Shown here piece by piece: positions 45,164 to 61,883 of a stretch of DNA of 64,000 bases. Below the pieces are notes generated by a model. That model worked only from the letters and a program-made list of their open reading frames with translations, was not told where the DNA came from and made no database searches. The stretch lies in contig CM051024.1 of assembly GCA_027627225.1 (NCBI GenBank), positions 43,332,847 through 43,396,846 on the forward strand, given 5' to 3'. This DNA comes from Congeria kusceri. Lineage: Eukaryota > Mollusca > Bivalvia > Myida > Dreissenidae. Each line of letters opens with the position of its first letter. Position 1 is the stretch's first letter. The position numbers and the translations under genes are program-made.

Positions 45164-45179
45164 CGATGACGATGACGAC

Positions 45180-45213
<34 letters not shown>

Positions 45214-45335
45214 GCCACGATGGATGATGATACTGATGATGATGATGATGATGCAATAATAATAATAATAATAATAATGATAATAATAATAATAATTATT
45301 ATTATTATTATTATTATTATAAATCAACAATCTCA
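45030..45335. repeat. GAT then AAT microsatellite
   Basis: GATGAT array (45030-45254) followed by AAT/ATT triplets. Poly-Asp, poly-Met and poly-His frames across it are not genes. Confidence 0.92.
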
Positions 45336-47861
45336 TCATCATCATTATCATCTTTAGAATTATCAGGGCATAATCTTTTCTTTTAAAAACTGTTGGTACG
45401 AACTGTGTTATTACCAATGTCTCAGGACGCTGTTCGATAGAGCTACAGCTATATTAAATAAAATACATTTTGCAACAAAAATATAACTTTATATATTTCA
45501 TTGAGTCATCATTAAATAATTAGCTTTTGTTTTTTTCCATTTAATTACTGATCTTTCCCTTTAAAGACAGTTAACTAGTGAATATCAACATCAAGCTTGG
45601 TATAAATATCATAGTGCTATAATAAAACGAGACCAAAACAATTGGTGTTTTCACTAAGATGCATTTTATATTTGCTAACATCCTAGCTGTTGCTAAACTT
45701 ATTTTATTAAACGTATATATACATGTAGATTTGATTCACATTTGCTCTTAAATACGTGTTCATTAAAAAAGGTCCACGTATTTCTACAGACAGATGTATT
45801 CCAAACGTTATCGAAGATTCGTTCATAATATGTCATACTGGTAATTAAAACGGCGTTGAAATGATATCTAGCTAATCTGCTATAAGTTTAGCATACACTG
45901 TACAGTATTTTCAATACTGTTTCAAAGGCCCGGTTGATTGCAATCAGTCAATGATAATATCGCATTGCATATTTGAACAATAAGACGCGACCTGTTCACC
46001 CGTTGTCTATTTATCGACATTTCGCGACGAAAAGAACGGTAATTCAAAATCTTGGAACAAAAACTGTCCCGTTTCCTTTACGAAAAACACACTACACCGA
46101 AGCATTCGTCGTTAACCATCTTACTATGTCGATGAAATGCTTAAATGTTTTAAACTGGTATGTAGTATTTCGCAATACTGGAAACACGTGCTCCGCCCAT
46201 AAGTACCTACATACCCTAAATCACTAACCCATTGCAAATGGTTTGTGAAAGGCTTTAAAAGTATCTGCGACAATTATCAACTACAATAGCTTATTTATCT
46301 GTATGTTATTTTCTCCCAACCAACCTATAAATCAACCAACCAGTCATCCAACGCAGCAAATGTTATTTAACGTCGACCAACACTGATCACTCGACCATGG
46401 CAAATTGAACAAAAGAGATCATTTAAAGGGACTTGTTAACAGATTTTCGTATTTTTGAAAACTGTTATTTAAAATCTTAACTGCAAAAACTAAAGAAGTT
46501 GGACTGACAAAAAAACAAACACACAAATATTATAAAGAAAAAAATCTGTAAAAAATGCCTTAGTGGGGACATGAACCGGGTTCGCCGGGATATGTAAGTG
46601 ATACACATGTTTTTGGCAAAATACTGACGAACAAACGCTTTATTATTTGATCCATTTCTATTAAACAATATGAATATAGTTATATTTCCAATATATTTCT
46701 TTGCGAGTAGTGTTATTTCGCTTGTTTATGTATAATGTAGTTTTGTTTTTGGGATCTATGAAAAAATAAAATTGTCAATTTGCCAATCTGTAAACAGGTC
46801 CCTTTAAAGCGTTACATACCATTTCACAAGTATTCGAAAAAGATGGATTTTTAAACAAGCAGACGAGCTAGTCTTGAACGATTTGGTTGCCCGGTTTAAC
46901 CGAAGGGCTTCGGTTTAAGTAAATTATTATATTCGATTACTAGTTGACCACACGTTCAACAGGTAAAAGGATATTGCAACGGTGCGACCGAAATTTACTG
47001 AATTTAAATTAACTTCCACACGTACTGAAGTTTAAACGCTCTTATAGTTTAATAAAGTGCATAGTGTTAATTTATACAAGACCACAGAGTATACTATATT
47101 TTGTGTTCAATGAAGCGAGTGGTATTTCAACTATAGCGTAAAATTTAAACACACATTTATGGTTGTTCTTGGTTTGGCGAATAAGTTCACAGAGAAATGG
47201 ATTCTTAAAGCACCTCTGGAATTTTAAGTACTTTTGTGAGTCTTTTCGAAGTGCCCTTTTGGAAAATATATTTTAGTTACAAATTTTTTATCGGATTAAA
47301 TAGTAAAATCGGAAAGTATAACCCAGCTGTTGATAAGGTAAGCATTGTTTTGAGAAGGACGCTTTATTTATCACACGATCATGTATATACGAATTAGTAA
47401 TTGTAATGACTTATTGGGATTTAATAGCTGAGCGATTCTTCAAAGGGGTTCTACTTAGTGTAAAAATGTGTGATCGGGTATAATTGTGATTAAATTGTGT
47501 GTGAAAAGGGGATATTGACATGCGTTTAGCTTTCTCGATAATAATTGGCCAATTTTATCAGGTAACATTTGTGATGACGTTAGTGGGTGGCATAACATGA
47601 TTGTAAAATGATTTGTTGAATAGTTCATACAAGATAAAAACATTGTTCTAGTGGTATCAAACTGGCTTCAAAACAAATAGGCCGCAGGTTCGAGTCCCCG
47701 TTACACCCTAACCTAATAACCTTTCGCATTAGACTTTAAACCTACTACATTGTACTATAGGTGTTTCACACCAGGCGCTAAAAGACCCGGATCGCCTCTC
47801 CTGTATCTTGCACGATCCCCCGTAACCCATCATCACAAGTCTTTTGCGGACAATGGCCATG
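45336..47861. other. Intergenic, no gene; foldback and tRNA-like fragments
   Basis: AT-rich. At 46424-46807 a block starts AAAGGGACTTGTTAACAGAT and ends with the inverted ATCTGTAAACAGGTCCCTTT; related starts occur at 60306 and 63832. A tRNA-like piece (TAGTGGTATCA, CAGGTTCGAGTCCC) lies at 47644-47704. No coding frame is convincing. Confidence 0.55.
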
Positions 47862-48150
47862 TAGGACCATATTTTTCACAAATCACCACAGATGTGTAAA
47901 AGGATCTCATTATTCACAGGTGTAAAAATTGCGATCTTATTCTGCACACATCACAGTCTTATGCCTCACATTTTCCGTGAAGTTTGTGATCGCATCCAGT
48001 TTTTGATAAGCAATGAAATCATATTAATCTGTGAACTTCACACATACCTCGTTTTAGGTTCTTCGCACTTAAACCATGACAAATGAGATCCTTTTATTAG
48101 CAGGTGTGTGAAAGATATGATTTTGTGAAAAATATTATCCAACAGGCCAC
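47862..48150. mobile_element. Foldback MITE family A copy
   Basis: Starts GTAGGACCATATTTTTCACA and carries the internal CGCATCCAGTTTTTGATAAG landmark of the family. Its right terminus has decayed. Confidence 0.72.
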
Positions 48151-48392
48151 ATGGAAAAGAATCACTGTGCACTAACACGCGCACTTACTCATAAAAAATG
48201 AGCGCAGTGAACAGTTAGCATTTGCAAAGTAAAGTAGCGTTGAAACTATCCACTGTATCAAATTATACTTCAACCTGTGTTTAGAATGGTTCAGTTTCAT
48301 TGTTTAAGTTCAAGGTTATGAATTTATAATTACATTTTTATTTTAATATTAATTTTTATAATGACATTTAAGCTTTAGCCAAGTACGTAGGA

Positions 48393-48905
48393 CACCATCC
48401 ATACACCATCTATACACCATTCATACACCATCCATACACCATCTATACACCATCCATACACCATCCGTATGCCATCCATACACCATATATACACCATCCA
48501 TAAACCATCTATACACCATCCATACACCATCTATACACAATCCATACACCATTCATATGCCATCCTTAGACCATCCATAGACCATCCATAGACCATCCAT
48601 ACACCATCTATACACCATCAATACACCATCTATACACTATATATACACCATCCATACACCATCTATACACCATCCATACACCATCTATACACCATCCATA
48701 CACCATCCATACACAATGTATACACCATGTATACACCATCCATACACCATCCATACACCATCCACTCACCATCCATAAACCATATATACACCATCTATAC
48801 TCCATCCATACACCATCCATACACCATCTATACACCATCGATACACCATCCATCTGCCATCCATACACCATCCATACACCATCCATACACCATCCATACA
48901 TACAT
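48393..48905. repeat. 11-bp minisatellite (CCATACACCAT)
   Basis: About 46 units of 11 bp with C/T variants at unit starts. Frames rich in Trp, Met and Val are shadows. Confidence 0.92.
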
Positions 48906-49212
48906 CATGCTTGTTCCCATCTCGCACTGGAATGTTCGTAATAAATTTTATTTACATTGCATAGGCATTTTAACATGGAAGGGGTATGCATTCATAATCG
49001 TAGGAACGCAATGCCTTATCACCGGCGTAGTAATATCTGTGTGTCCTATTTTTATGCAAATTATATTTCGACAACAATATTTACATGAACTAAGATGCCT
49101 TATACTGTTCAATGTTACTCTTTTTTGCATTTATTGTTGACGTTTTATTAAATGTTTTTATAATTAATATACATGAACATTTCGTTCAAGTTCTTCTTCT
49201 ACAAAAATCAAT

Positions 49213-50034
49213 ATGACATTTTTTTCACTTTTGCTTGATAGTATTCTATCATGCAAGGTCTACAAGAGTTATTATTAAACAAAGCCAGTTCGCTAGCAAG
49301 TAATATGTACATGTTATGGTATTTTAGGTAAACATTACTTTTCTTAGAAGCGACCACAGAAAATCTCCATGACCTATAATCGGTTCAGGAACGTAGCTTT
49401 AAAATGGATATGATTTCACATTGATGTGTCTATTTGCTATATGCATTAGATCGAGTAATTTATTGTGCATTTATATCACAGTTAATAATGGTGAATTGTT
49501 TAACATGTACAATAATACAAAAATGCATTTTGAGATTTATATTAAAATGTTATCCTTTCTAATACAAGTCAGGCCCAGGCAAAGCCAAGAGCTTATATAC
49601 GCCTGTGTGGATGTTATTGATCGATGACATTTTTTTCACTTTTGCTTGATAGTATTCTATCATGCAAGGTCTACAAGAGTTATTATTAAACAAAGCCAGT
49701 TCGCTAGCAAGTAATATGTACATGTTATGGTATTTTAGGTAAACATTACTTTTCTTAGAAGCGACCACAGAAAATCTCCATGACCTATAATCGGTTCAGG
49801 AACGTAGCTTTAAAATGGATATGATTTCACATTGATGTGTCTATTTGCTATATGCATTAGATCGAGTAATTTATTGTGCATTTATATCACAGTTAATAAT
49901 GGTGAATTGTTTAACATGTACAATAATACAAAAATGCATTTTGAGATTTATATTAAAATGTTATCCTTTCTAATACAAGTCAGGCCCAGGCAAAGCCAAG
50001 AGCTTATATACGCCTGTGTGGATGTTATTGATCG
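49213..50034. repeat. Exact 411-bp tandem duplication
   Basis: 49213-49623 is repeated at 49624-50034 with no difference that I can find. A 68-codon frame appears in both copies but has no other gene evidence. Confidence 0.93.
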
Positions 50035-50700
50035 ATGACTTAGCTTACACGTCATCACTTGTCTAGTGATGTCATTTGTGGATTGTTTTGCATTTTTCTT
50101 GCCGAGTGAAAATTTTGATATATGGTGTGGATTTAAAGCATTTAAAAGCATGTAAGTCACCATCTGTTTTGTTAATAATAAAACAGGATTATCCAGGATC
50201 TGTTTAAATCTCAGCCTAGGAATTGTGTGTTTTTAAAGTGTCAGAACTCAACTGTGGTATAGAAGTATTCATGATGTGGATTTACTGTCTTGCTAACAAA
50301 GTACCAATATTTTATATTAATCTTTCTAAAACATTAATAATGTTTGGTGCTTGTTGGCTATACCGGCCGAAATAGCAGTTCTTCTTGATGTCACAGGTAG
50401 CTAGCGCGCATCATGGATTTGCCAGTTTGACCATTGCGTTCATAATCGCATGAACGCAACCAAAATTAATTTCAATCCTTAAGTATACCAGAGTCACTTG
50501 CCATTTACTTCACTGATAAGTTCAGTTATCCAGTCAATCTTAATGTATCATTTTGAAGCCCTTAACGATCATGCCGTGCATTTATATCACCAACAATGAC
50601 TACAATGAAGTAATTTGTAAACTAATCGATCCGGCCGTTTTATAATTAATTCAGACCGTCGAGCAATCCATCCAGTCAGTCAGCAAACAAACCAATCAAT
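50035..50700. other. Intergenic, nothing recognised
   Basis: No gene or named repeat in this 0.66-kb stretch. Confidence 0.45.
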
Positions 50701-50721
50701 CGATCGATTGATCGACCGATC

Positions 50722-51440
<719 letters not shown>

Positions 51441-52317
51441 CAACCAAGCGAACAGCCAACCAAACAAACAAACTTTCTGCCACATCCACATCACCACCTA
51501 AACAAACAACAACAACGCAATTAACAAAACAGATAACTGTCTTCAAGTTACTAAGAAGCTATTTCAACAAGTATCTCAAATGACTTGAAAAGTACAACTT
51601 GAAACCATTCAGCACTCTTTACAAAGCTGACAATTTTCATAATTATAAAAGCTATTTACCTCGACACAACTTCAGTTATATACATAGTTTGATGTTTTTT
51701 TACCAACGTTCATGTTCATTTAAATACCATTAATTTTATGTTTACAAACGCCCTGTTGAATATGAGTGTAACAAAACACCTAGGCCAAAACAAAAATATT
51801 CTGTGTTTCGGGAGACCCGACCCTACCTAGCGAAAACCCCCCGACCCTGATGTTTTTAGCTATGATTGTTTCCCGTGAAATCCGTATTCGTCAGATTTTA
51901 TATAATTTTCAAAGTTTTTTGACCGAAATGTGTCTTAAAAAAAGTTAAACCCCCCACAAATAAATCCCGACCCTACCTAACCTTTTTGAGACCGTTGCCC
52001 GAAACAAACAATTTTTTCTTGATGCCCTATTGAGGACATGAATTGATACCCAACACAGCTAATCAATTTCCACCATTCTGTGGCAAAATGACATTTTTAT
52101 GCAGTTCACACGCACGGATATATTTCTATTTTGGTGACATAAACTACCCACAATACCGTTCAACTTTTACAATCCTCGTGTTGACGTATTTGTATGAGCT
52201 CTAACATTTTGTCATTACATTTTAATTCCTGTATAATTATGTCATCGAAAAGGGCCTCAAGGGGGCAATTTCTTAAAAAAAATTCTGAAATAAAGATATT
52301 GATACTGGCATATAAAA
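51441..52317. other. Intergenic with a repeat fragment
   Basis: 51795-52025 holds the CCCGACCCTACCTA and CGAAACAAACAATTTTTT repeat also seen at 13845-13905 and 58835-58905. No gene. Confidence 0.5.
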
Positions 52318-52640
52318 ACAGCTCTGTAGGTCCATATTTTTTCACAAATAATATTTTCCACATCTGTGAAAAATAAGATTTTATTTCTCACAGGTGTGAA
52401 AATTGAGATCATATTCTTCACACATAACAGTCTTATTCTTCACATTTTCTCTGATTTTTTTTGATCGCATCCAGTTTTGGATAAGTAATGAAATCATATC
52501 CATCTGTGATCCTCACGAATACCCCGTTGTATGGCCAATTGCAATCTCAGAACTTCAAAATATGACAAATGAGATCATATTCTTCACGGGTGTGTTAAAA
52601 ATAATTTGTGGAAAATATGATAAAACAGAGCTCTGTAGGA
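52318..52640. mobile_element. Foldback MITE family A copy
   Basis: Starts CTGTAGGTCCATATTTTTTC and ends AAATATGATAAAACAGAGCT. Inverted ends and internal landmarks match the family. Confidence 0.75.
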
Positions 52641-53745
52641 CCATATTTTTCATAAATCATATTTTTCACACGTGTGAAAAATAGGATCTCATTTTTCACA
52701 GTTGTGAAATATAGGATCTCATTCTTCACACCTCGCAATCTCATTATTTACATTTTCTGTGAAATTTGTTATCGAGTCCAGTTTTTGATAAGCACTCAAA
52801 TCATATTCTTCACACTTGAAAAAAAGTGTTCAAATTTTCAAAAAAAGTAAATTTGTTACAACATAATCCTATTTTTCACACTGTATGTGCCCGAAAAATA
52901 AGGGTGTGATTTACGGTACGATATGCATGGTATGGTACGATATGGTGCGGCATGGCATGGCATGTATGGTATGGTTTGTAATGGAACGGTACGGTTAGGT
53001 ACGGTGCGGTTAGATACGGTGCGGTACGTTACGGTACGATTAGGTACGGTACGGTTAGATACGGTTAGGTACGGCACAGTACGATACTGTATTGTCCAAA
53101 CGTACGTACCATCATGTGCGGGGGTTCTAATAAGGTCAATATATTACCGTCCGTGTACACGTATATTCTAGCTATTCTAGCTCGGGCGGACATATGCATG
53201 GCTATTTTGGTTTTAATAATCAAAAATAGGACGTTTGTTTATACGTAAGTTCTGATGCGTGCATTTGTTAATATCCCAATGAAATGGTGTACGTTCGTAT
53301 GGACGTACGCGAGTATGCATTTCTATACCATAATTAGACCGTACAAACGTATTGACTAACGATTAAGCGCATGCATACATTAGTATATAGCTCCTTAATA
53401 GTGCTTAGTTTCTCATAGTGATGACAATACTGATGATGACGTTAACTATAACGATAATAATGGTGATGACGAGAATAATTGATGGCGATGATAACGATGA
53501 TGATGAGGATGATGATGATGATGAAAATAACGATGATGAGTACTGTATAATTATGCTCCAAATAATTATTTCATCGATTGTCGCGATACAATTTCACCAT
53601 AAAATATGTAGAAAATGTGATCCGTACGCATATCCCGTTTTTGGCCAATCACATTCTTCACACTTATAGATGTGACAAATGAGATCCTATTTTTCACAGG
53701 GGTGTGAAAAATATGATTTGCGAAAAATATGACCCTACAGAGCTC
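52641..53745. mobile_element. Foldback family A unit with ACGGT array inside
   Basis: The left half 52641-52910 has the family terminus GTAGGACCATATTTTTCA, then an ACGGT pentanucleotide array (52915-53085), about 500 bp of filler with a GAT microsatellite (53420-53540), and a right terminus ending GAAAAATATGACCCTACAG at 53745. This may be one 1.1-kb element or two halves. Confidence 0.55.
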
Positions 53746-54182
53746 TAATATTCTCAAAGTCATTGCATTTTAATTCCTGTTTAAATAATACCCTTTAAAA
53801 ACAGACAACGACTTAGCGCGACTTGTACCCAGCATAGTGTAGACGTAAATATTTCAGCCGTTATTTTCTCGTATATTCGTTCAAGTCCGCAAACTGGGTG
53901 TATACATTACATTCGTGAAATAAATACGTCTACGCGAGACTGGGTATATATCACGCGCTTCCTTATTTCACAAACGTCACATTGTCACGCTATCATCGGG
54001 GCTCGAACACAAGACCTTCAGATTGGAAGCTTCGTCGATCCAAATTGTAATCTTTACATGTTTAGCATTTCAACTCATGTATTTATTTCACAATAAAGTC
54101 ACACATATGCACATTGTCACAACTTTGAAAGATATAGGTACTATGGCACTGCTTTTCACAAGAACAACGAGGCCGCCACGAT

Positions 54183-55570
<1,388 letters not shown>

Positions 55571-55663
55571 TGGAACATTTTTTGTTTACCTGAATAAATT
55601 GCTTTTATAAATTTACTGAACAATTTTTATATTCAAAATAGTAAAAATATCTTCCTTTAACTG

Positions 55664-55900
55664 TGCTTAACTACTACTACTACTACTACAAAAACAACAA
55701 CAACAACAGCAGCAGCAACAACAATAATAACAATAACAACTACTACACCTCTACTTCTACTACTACTGCTACTACTACTACTACTACTACAAAAACAACA
55801 ACAACAACGACAACAACAATAATAACACTAACAATAACAACTACTACACCACTACTACTACTACTACTGCTACTACTGCTACTACTACTACTACTACTAC
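55664..55900. repeat. TAC/AAC microsatellite in the opposite sense
   Basis: CTA/ACA triplets, complementary in type to the TAG array just upstream. Confidence 0.88.
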
Positions 55901-56177
55901 AACATTTATTGCCAATTAAGCGTTACAACGCTTCTAGCATGGTGTAGTGAATACAGCACTGTTACACACAATGTGGACAATTAGATTGCATTCAGTTCTA
56001 GCATTATAAGTAAAAAAAACAACCTGAAAAACAAACCACAATGAAAGAAGCTTTATGGCTCATATAAACGGTTACTAGAATGAAAGTTATACAGCTTACG
56101 TTTTTGTAAATGTGTAGACAAACTTTACTATGTAAACAATTGGCAGGTATACATGTTATAAACAAAGCAACAAAGAA

Positions 56178-56337
56178 TGTTCTACGAATTCATATGTATG
56201 GTCATTGAATGTTCTACGAATTCATATGTATGGTCATTGAATGTTCTACGAATTCATATGTATGGTCATTGAATGTTCTACGAATTCATATGTATGGTCA
56301 TTGAATGTTCTACGAATTCATATGTATGGTCATTGAA
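56178..56337. repeat. 32-bp tandem repeat, five copies
   Basis: Five near-identical units of 32 bp beginning TGTTCTACGAATTCATATGT. Confidence 0.92.
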
Positions 56338-59300
56338 ATGATAGTCATACGATTAACATTTAACATTATTAATTCTGTAAACAATCATTACCTGTTACAT
56401 ATAAATTTATACTTAACTTATACGTTACATAAGTGTTATAAATCTTAATTTATGTGCAAAATATTGTACTTCGCTAAATAATAAAACGGTACTGTTATGA
56501 CGCCGAAGAAAACAAAGCGTGATATATTTTGCTCCCAATCACATTGATGCTGATTTTGGTTAGGTGTTACGTGTTATCGTCATTGTGAATATATTAAATT
56601 TTGTTTTTACTTATATATTTACGTATAACTTTAACAGAAGCTATTTACGTATTTAGTTTTAAACTCTATAATCTAGAATCCATGTACATGTATTGACATT
56701 TAATGCCTGATAAAACATTGTATACGTATCTATTTTCCAACTGACTATATTATATGGCATATCTGTTTTCTCATGATTTCATGTGTCATGAAAATGAGTG
56801 AATAAACATTGACTTGACTTTACTTACCAGACATGCGTGTTTGCTCATGGTGGCCCAGTTTCCCACCATCACACGCCCAAACCCCATTACAAAATAAAAG
56901 TTTCCAGTAAACACGCGTGATACTTTATGTTTGTGATGTTAAATAAATTTCATCCTAAATGTACGTAAATAATAAGACATTATGTATGCATTCGTTTATG
57001 GAATGAAACATTTTAATCATTTTAATTCAAATTCGATTAGAAATTAAAAAGCCACACATGTTAGTGTTGGGCCGATTTATCCTTTCGTTGATTAATCAAC
57101 GACTGACAGATAATGATAAATTAGGCGATTAAGATTTGGGATTCGTCGATTCAATGAAAAAAATCTATGCATAAGTTTTCTTTCTTGAAAAAAGTTCAGT
57201 CCCTTTCATTACAATCCCTTTCATTTAACTTGAACAAGTGATTCGGTTCATTTATATGTTTCAGTGACCAAATATTATAATTAAATAACACACATGCACA
57301 TATAATTTAATACATTGTTCAACAGAATAAAATATCCATCCGCAGTAAGTCTATTTTTTTCCATTTATTTTCACCCCAGCAATAACCCGGTGTCATATGT
57401 GGTCCAACACAAACTGAGTAAACTTGATCAAGATTTGATGAACTATTAAGGCAATGTCTTAGAGTTTTTGCATTTTCTTTCACAAACAAAAGGGTCACAA
57501 CGTAGTTTTGTTAAGATTAGAGGAAAAGTATCTACATAGGAAATGAAATTTTTGGTAAATTGTCCATCGAACAAACGGTCATAACTTCTATGTTTATGAT
57601 TTTTTTAGCGTCCGCATATGTCATTCTGTCACACAAACTGAAAGATTGGTCCAGATAGGATGAAAAATGAAGTCTCTCTGTTTGAAAAAGAGGCGACAAG
57701 GCGACTTCTCGGACCCCAGAGTTTTTGAGCACCATAAAAAACTTCTCAGATCCCAAAATGTATGTGTGATTAATTCAACCATTATTAATATTTGCACCGT
57801 GAAAGACCGATCATACCGCACCATGTTTTCACCAGTGATACACGAATAACCTAAACAATTTACGTTAACATCATAATTATATAAATTTGTTTACCAAATT
57901 TAACAAATTAACAATGTACGGAAATTATTGCGGGAATGAATGAAAATTATTTTGTATCAGCGCATTTGAAATAATGATGACTTCCATTTTTAATAACACA
58001 AATATAAAATTTCATTAGACTATGGCAATTTAAATTTATATTCGGTAGGAATATGATATTTCAAGGGTTTCTGTGTATAATTAGTATTGCAAATAATGTA
58101 TTAATGCTACGCAAATTAAGTAAAAGTAATATGAATAACATTTTGACGTATTCCGATACTTATTTCACCACATATTATTTATTGAAAGATATCTTTTTAT
58201 TGGTTTATCAACATCTACTGGAGAAGTTGATAGAAATGTGCAATTCTATTTAATTCTTAATATAACGCAACTGCCATTCAATTTCAAATTAAAATGCACA
58301 GTAAAGTTATAAACATAAATTCCCCATTTATTGAAATATTCGCTCTCTGGACTCTAATTGATGCACGTATATTATAACAGCTATACACCGGCACCTAAAC
58401 GCGCGCTAATTTTAGAATGATCGTTTCTGGTGAGTGTGTTGAACTCGCTAAAATCGTTTGTTATTTACAGAGCTAGCCGCTAGGCTAAACAAAACAGTGG
58501 ATTAATTCTGAGAACGAATATAATATTCTGTTCTTATCATACAATGAGAAAATATGTTCATAATTATGTTCAGTTTTAGAGTGTATGTCGAAGATATGTT
58601 TATGATTTTATTGTAACCGCTTATGTAAACAATTATGTACATTTTAATCCCCCAAAGTATGCAACAGTTGTTGGTATACATTAAACCATTGTTGTAAGTT
58701 TGCATTCCCTACAAATAGGGAATTTGCCAAATTATATTGGCATTCAATGTTCCCGCTGCATAATTATCGCAAGAAATCTAGGTCAAACGTGATATTAAAC
58801 AGCTACGCCGAAAAATATCTGACAAACTCAATAAAATGTTCTAGGGTAGGGGCATTTGTTTACGGTAGGTCGGGTAACCTGAAACAAACATAATATGTTA
58901 CGCCTTTGTGAATACCGAAGCTGGTTTGGTGACAAATATAGGCTAAACTAAATTACAAGACATATAATTGTCATGACAAAAACATACCTTATTTTCAAAT
59001 GGCCTTCATACACATTCAAACATATTCATATTTAACATATAATTACAAAACAAGCACACAGAAAATTTAATAATGATAATAATAATTATAATGGCAATAA
59101 TAATAATAATAATAATAATTTTCTCAATAAAATAACAATTACAAAGCATCGACAGACAGCAATAATTAAATGGCATTTTTAGAAAAGTACAAATATCTGT
59201 GAACAAGTCTCTTTACGTTAATTTCTAAGGTCGTGTATACTAATAACACGGTTTTGTTACTAGCATGAATGGTGCTCATGTATACGCTTTCCGGACTGTT

Positions 59301-60305
59301 GCTTTACTCAGTTTTAGTCACTGTCCTTTTTTTGGTTAAAATATCTGTATTTACTACTATTATATATACTATTAAGTGACGAAATGTATGTAAAACCTTT
59401 TGGTGTTTAGACGATGTACACTGTGCAAGCCTTAATAAATAAATGTCAGTGACTTTCTCACCTTACCCAGTACCTGCCTAAATACTATTACTCTAGATAC
59501 GGAGAACCGATGTGAAGCATCCAGGGGCAGTTTTACTGAAACATGATAATAAGTAAAATCTTGTCTTCAACTTAAAAAATATGTCTTACTTAAAAATTTC
59601 ATTTCACGTGTAAATGACATCAAGCACAGTTTTTTTTAATCTAATGTAGTATTTACTTTTGTTTACAGAACTGCAGAGGGATTCACATGTTGTTTATCAC
59701 GTTGTGCAAGGTTTTTCGTCTGTTTGTCAACAGTTAATTGCAATAAATATTTTGTTCAATTTGATGGAATGGAATGTTCTATTGAAATGCATACACACTA
59801 TTTAACAGTAAGAAACTGTCCATTAAATTGTGTCTGACATACATGACAGAAAAAATATGTTTACTTTGAAAACAAACAATTACGCATTCGTTGTAACAAT
59901 AGCAACAGCAATTCACATCGACAACACACGTTTGAAGCTTTTAATTAAAATTATAAAATCAGGCGTAAATTAAAACAGTCTTGTTATTTGGTTTATATAA
60001 TGATTTCTGTATATATGTGGGAAACTGCATCACAATTACGCATGTACCTATAAGCTAGGCGTATTTACTCTGTTTATAAGGTCGATTACCGGTGTTAAAA
60101 GCGCAGTAGGTAATTTAACAGGAATTTTAACAATTCCATAGGGGTACTCGAGTTTAAAATACATACAGCTTTTCACGCGGATGAACAGCCCGTGTTCGTT
60201 GCTTATGAACCGTAGCTCTTGTTAGCATTTCGGATTAAAATGTTAGGTACTTTGGCACACCTGTGTCTTAAAGATCCATTATCCTACAACATAATAAAAT
60301 ACGAA
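56338..60305. other. Intergenic, no gene recognised
   Basis: 4 kb of AT-rich DNA. A GGGTAGG/CGGGTAACC repeat fragment lies at 58835-58905, and an AAT microsatellite at 59070-59120. No frame above background. Confidence 0.5.
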
Positions 60306-60668
60306 TTAAAGGGACCTGTTCACAGATTTAAGATTGACAATTGTCAAAATTTTTGTCACAAATTCCAAAAATGTAAGAATAGTGTATATAAACGAGCAAA
60401 ATATCATACTGACAATAGAAATATACTGTAAATACCGTTTGATTCGTTAATGAGTAATCGTCGGTTGAAATGGATACAATTATAATGATGGAATATTTTC
60501 GAGTGTTTCTGTTGTTGTCGTTCTATACTGTTGAAAACACATCTATCACTTACATACAGAAAAAATACACTGACAAGTCTATGAATCGGATTCGCCGAGA
60601 GTTTAGCGCGTTAGACATTTGATACAAAGGTCTGAGGTTCGAACCCCGGTGGGATCAACCTTTTTTTA
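60306..60668 (+). mobile_element. SINE-like unit with tRNA-like 3' part
   Basis: Starts AAAGGGACCTGTTCACAGAT, like 46424 and 63832. It ends with a tRNA-like segment (60588-60660) containing GAGGTTCGAACCCC and followed by a T(7) Pol III terminator. The acceptor stem pairs poorly, so this is not a working tRNA. Confidence 0.55.
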
Positions 60669-61409
60669 TCTTTTATTTTTTTATGCTTTTCTTGTTATAA
60701 TACTTGTGCTCTTTAGTTCAGATGATTTAATTTGTCAAGTTAAGACGTTTAATGGCATATTTCAAAAACCAAATACAAAAAATATGTGATCAAGTCTCTT
60801 GAAGTGTATTATAATAACAAAATATAGTATAGTATGATTGATTACATTAAGTCAAAATTATACAAAGAGATAAGTTAAATCTGTAACATTATTGTGTACT
60901 AATTTTAATTCAGAATGTAAACAAAATTTAAAAAAAGTAAGGTCGTTTTCAATTTTGCGTCTCATTTATATAGACTGCAAATGTGTAATGTTTTTATTCC
61001 ACCAGATCAAGTGGAACCCGGTTATATTTCATCCGCATGTTTCAACCTTATATGTGAATATTGGTAACATACGCTATGGTGAGCTATCCATGTTAATCAT
61101 GCATAATATATCAGGTAAAACGTATCATTCACCGTCGAACTATTGACGATGTATTTCGTGGTAACACTATGCATGCACTCATTTACATGTTGGTAAATCC
61201 TTCTCAGATTATTTCATGTCTGCACTTTTTATGTTAAGCTATAAACATGCATTGTGCTATTTTATGCCAGATGAAGATTATGTGTTATGTTATGTTATTA
61301 CGTTGGAAAATTGACAATTTCCAAAATATTTGTCACAGATTCCAAAACAGGAAAATGATATTATACATAGGCCTAAAGAAGCGAAATGCCACACCTGAGA
61401 CAGAAAAAC

Positions 61410-61740
61410 ATTGGAAATAATGTGTCGTTTAAGAAATAATTTTCGATTTAGCGTTGTTTATCGGCTAATGAACAACGATTTGTCGTTCTGATGCCGTATA
61501 TTAAACCACTTGGACATACCGCACCAGAACGACAAATCGTTGTTTATTTGCCGGTAAACAACGATAATGCGAAAATTATTTCAATTCTAACATGACCTAA
61601 CCACATTTTCTGCAATTTCAATGCAAACTATATTTTGCAGCTTCGGAACTATTTTTTTTTATTGGCAGTTTAACCGTTTAACGGTGAATTTTGTTCTTTG
61701 TTTACAGAAAACTAGAAAAATAGCGCGTGTCATGTTAGAA
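61410..61740. mobile_element. MITE family C, copy 2 (inverted)
   Basis: Inverted relative of 14148-14480 with the central foldback ACAACGATTTGTCGTTC / GAACGACAAATCGTTGT. Confidence 0.75.
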
Positions 61741-61883
61741 TTATAAATAAGCATCAACTGAAGTGGTTTTAATGGTGTGTAACACTTTTCGTCGATATGT
61801 GAAAAACACAGGATCACTTACTACTGATTTTCAAGTACATGCTGTTTAATTGAAATATCACGATTTAATTAACACCAGTTCGG

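Noticed and set aside
45025..45417. Poly-His, poly-Asp and poly-Met frames
   Set aside because: All derive from a GAT microsatellite read in different frames and strands.
49421..50038. Two identical 68-codon frames
   Set aside because: They repeat only because the DNA is duplicated exactly; no domain, splice or promoter evidence.
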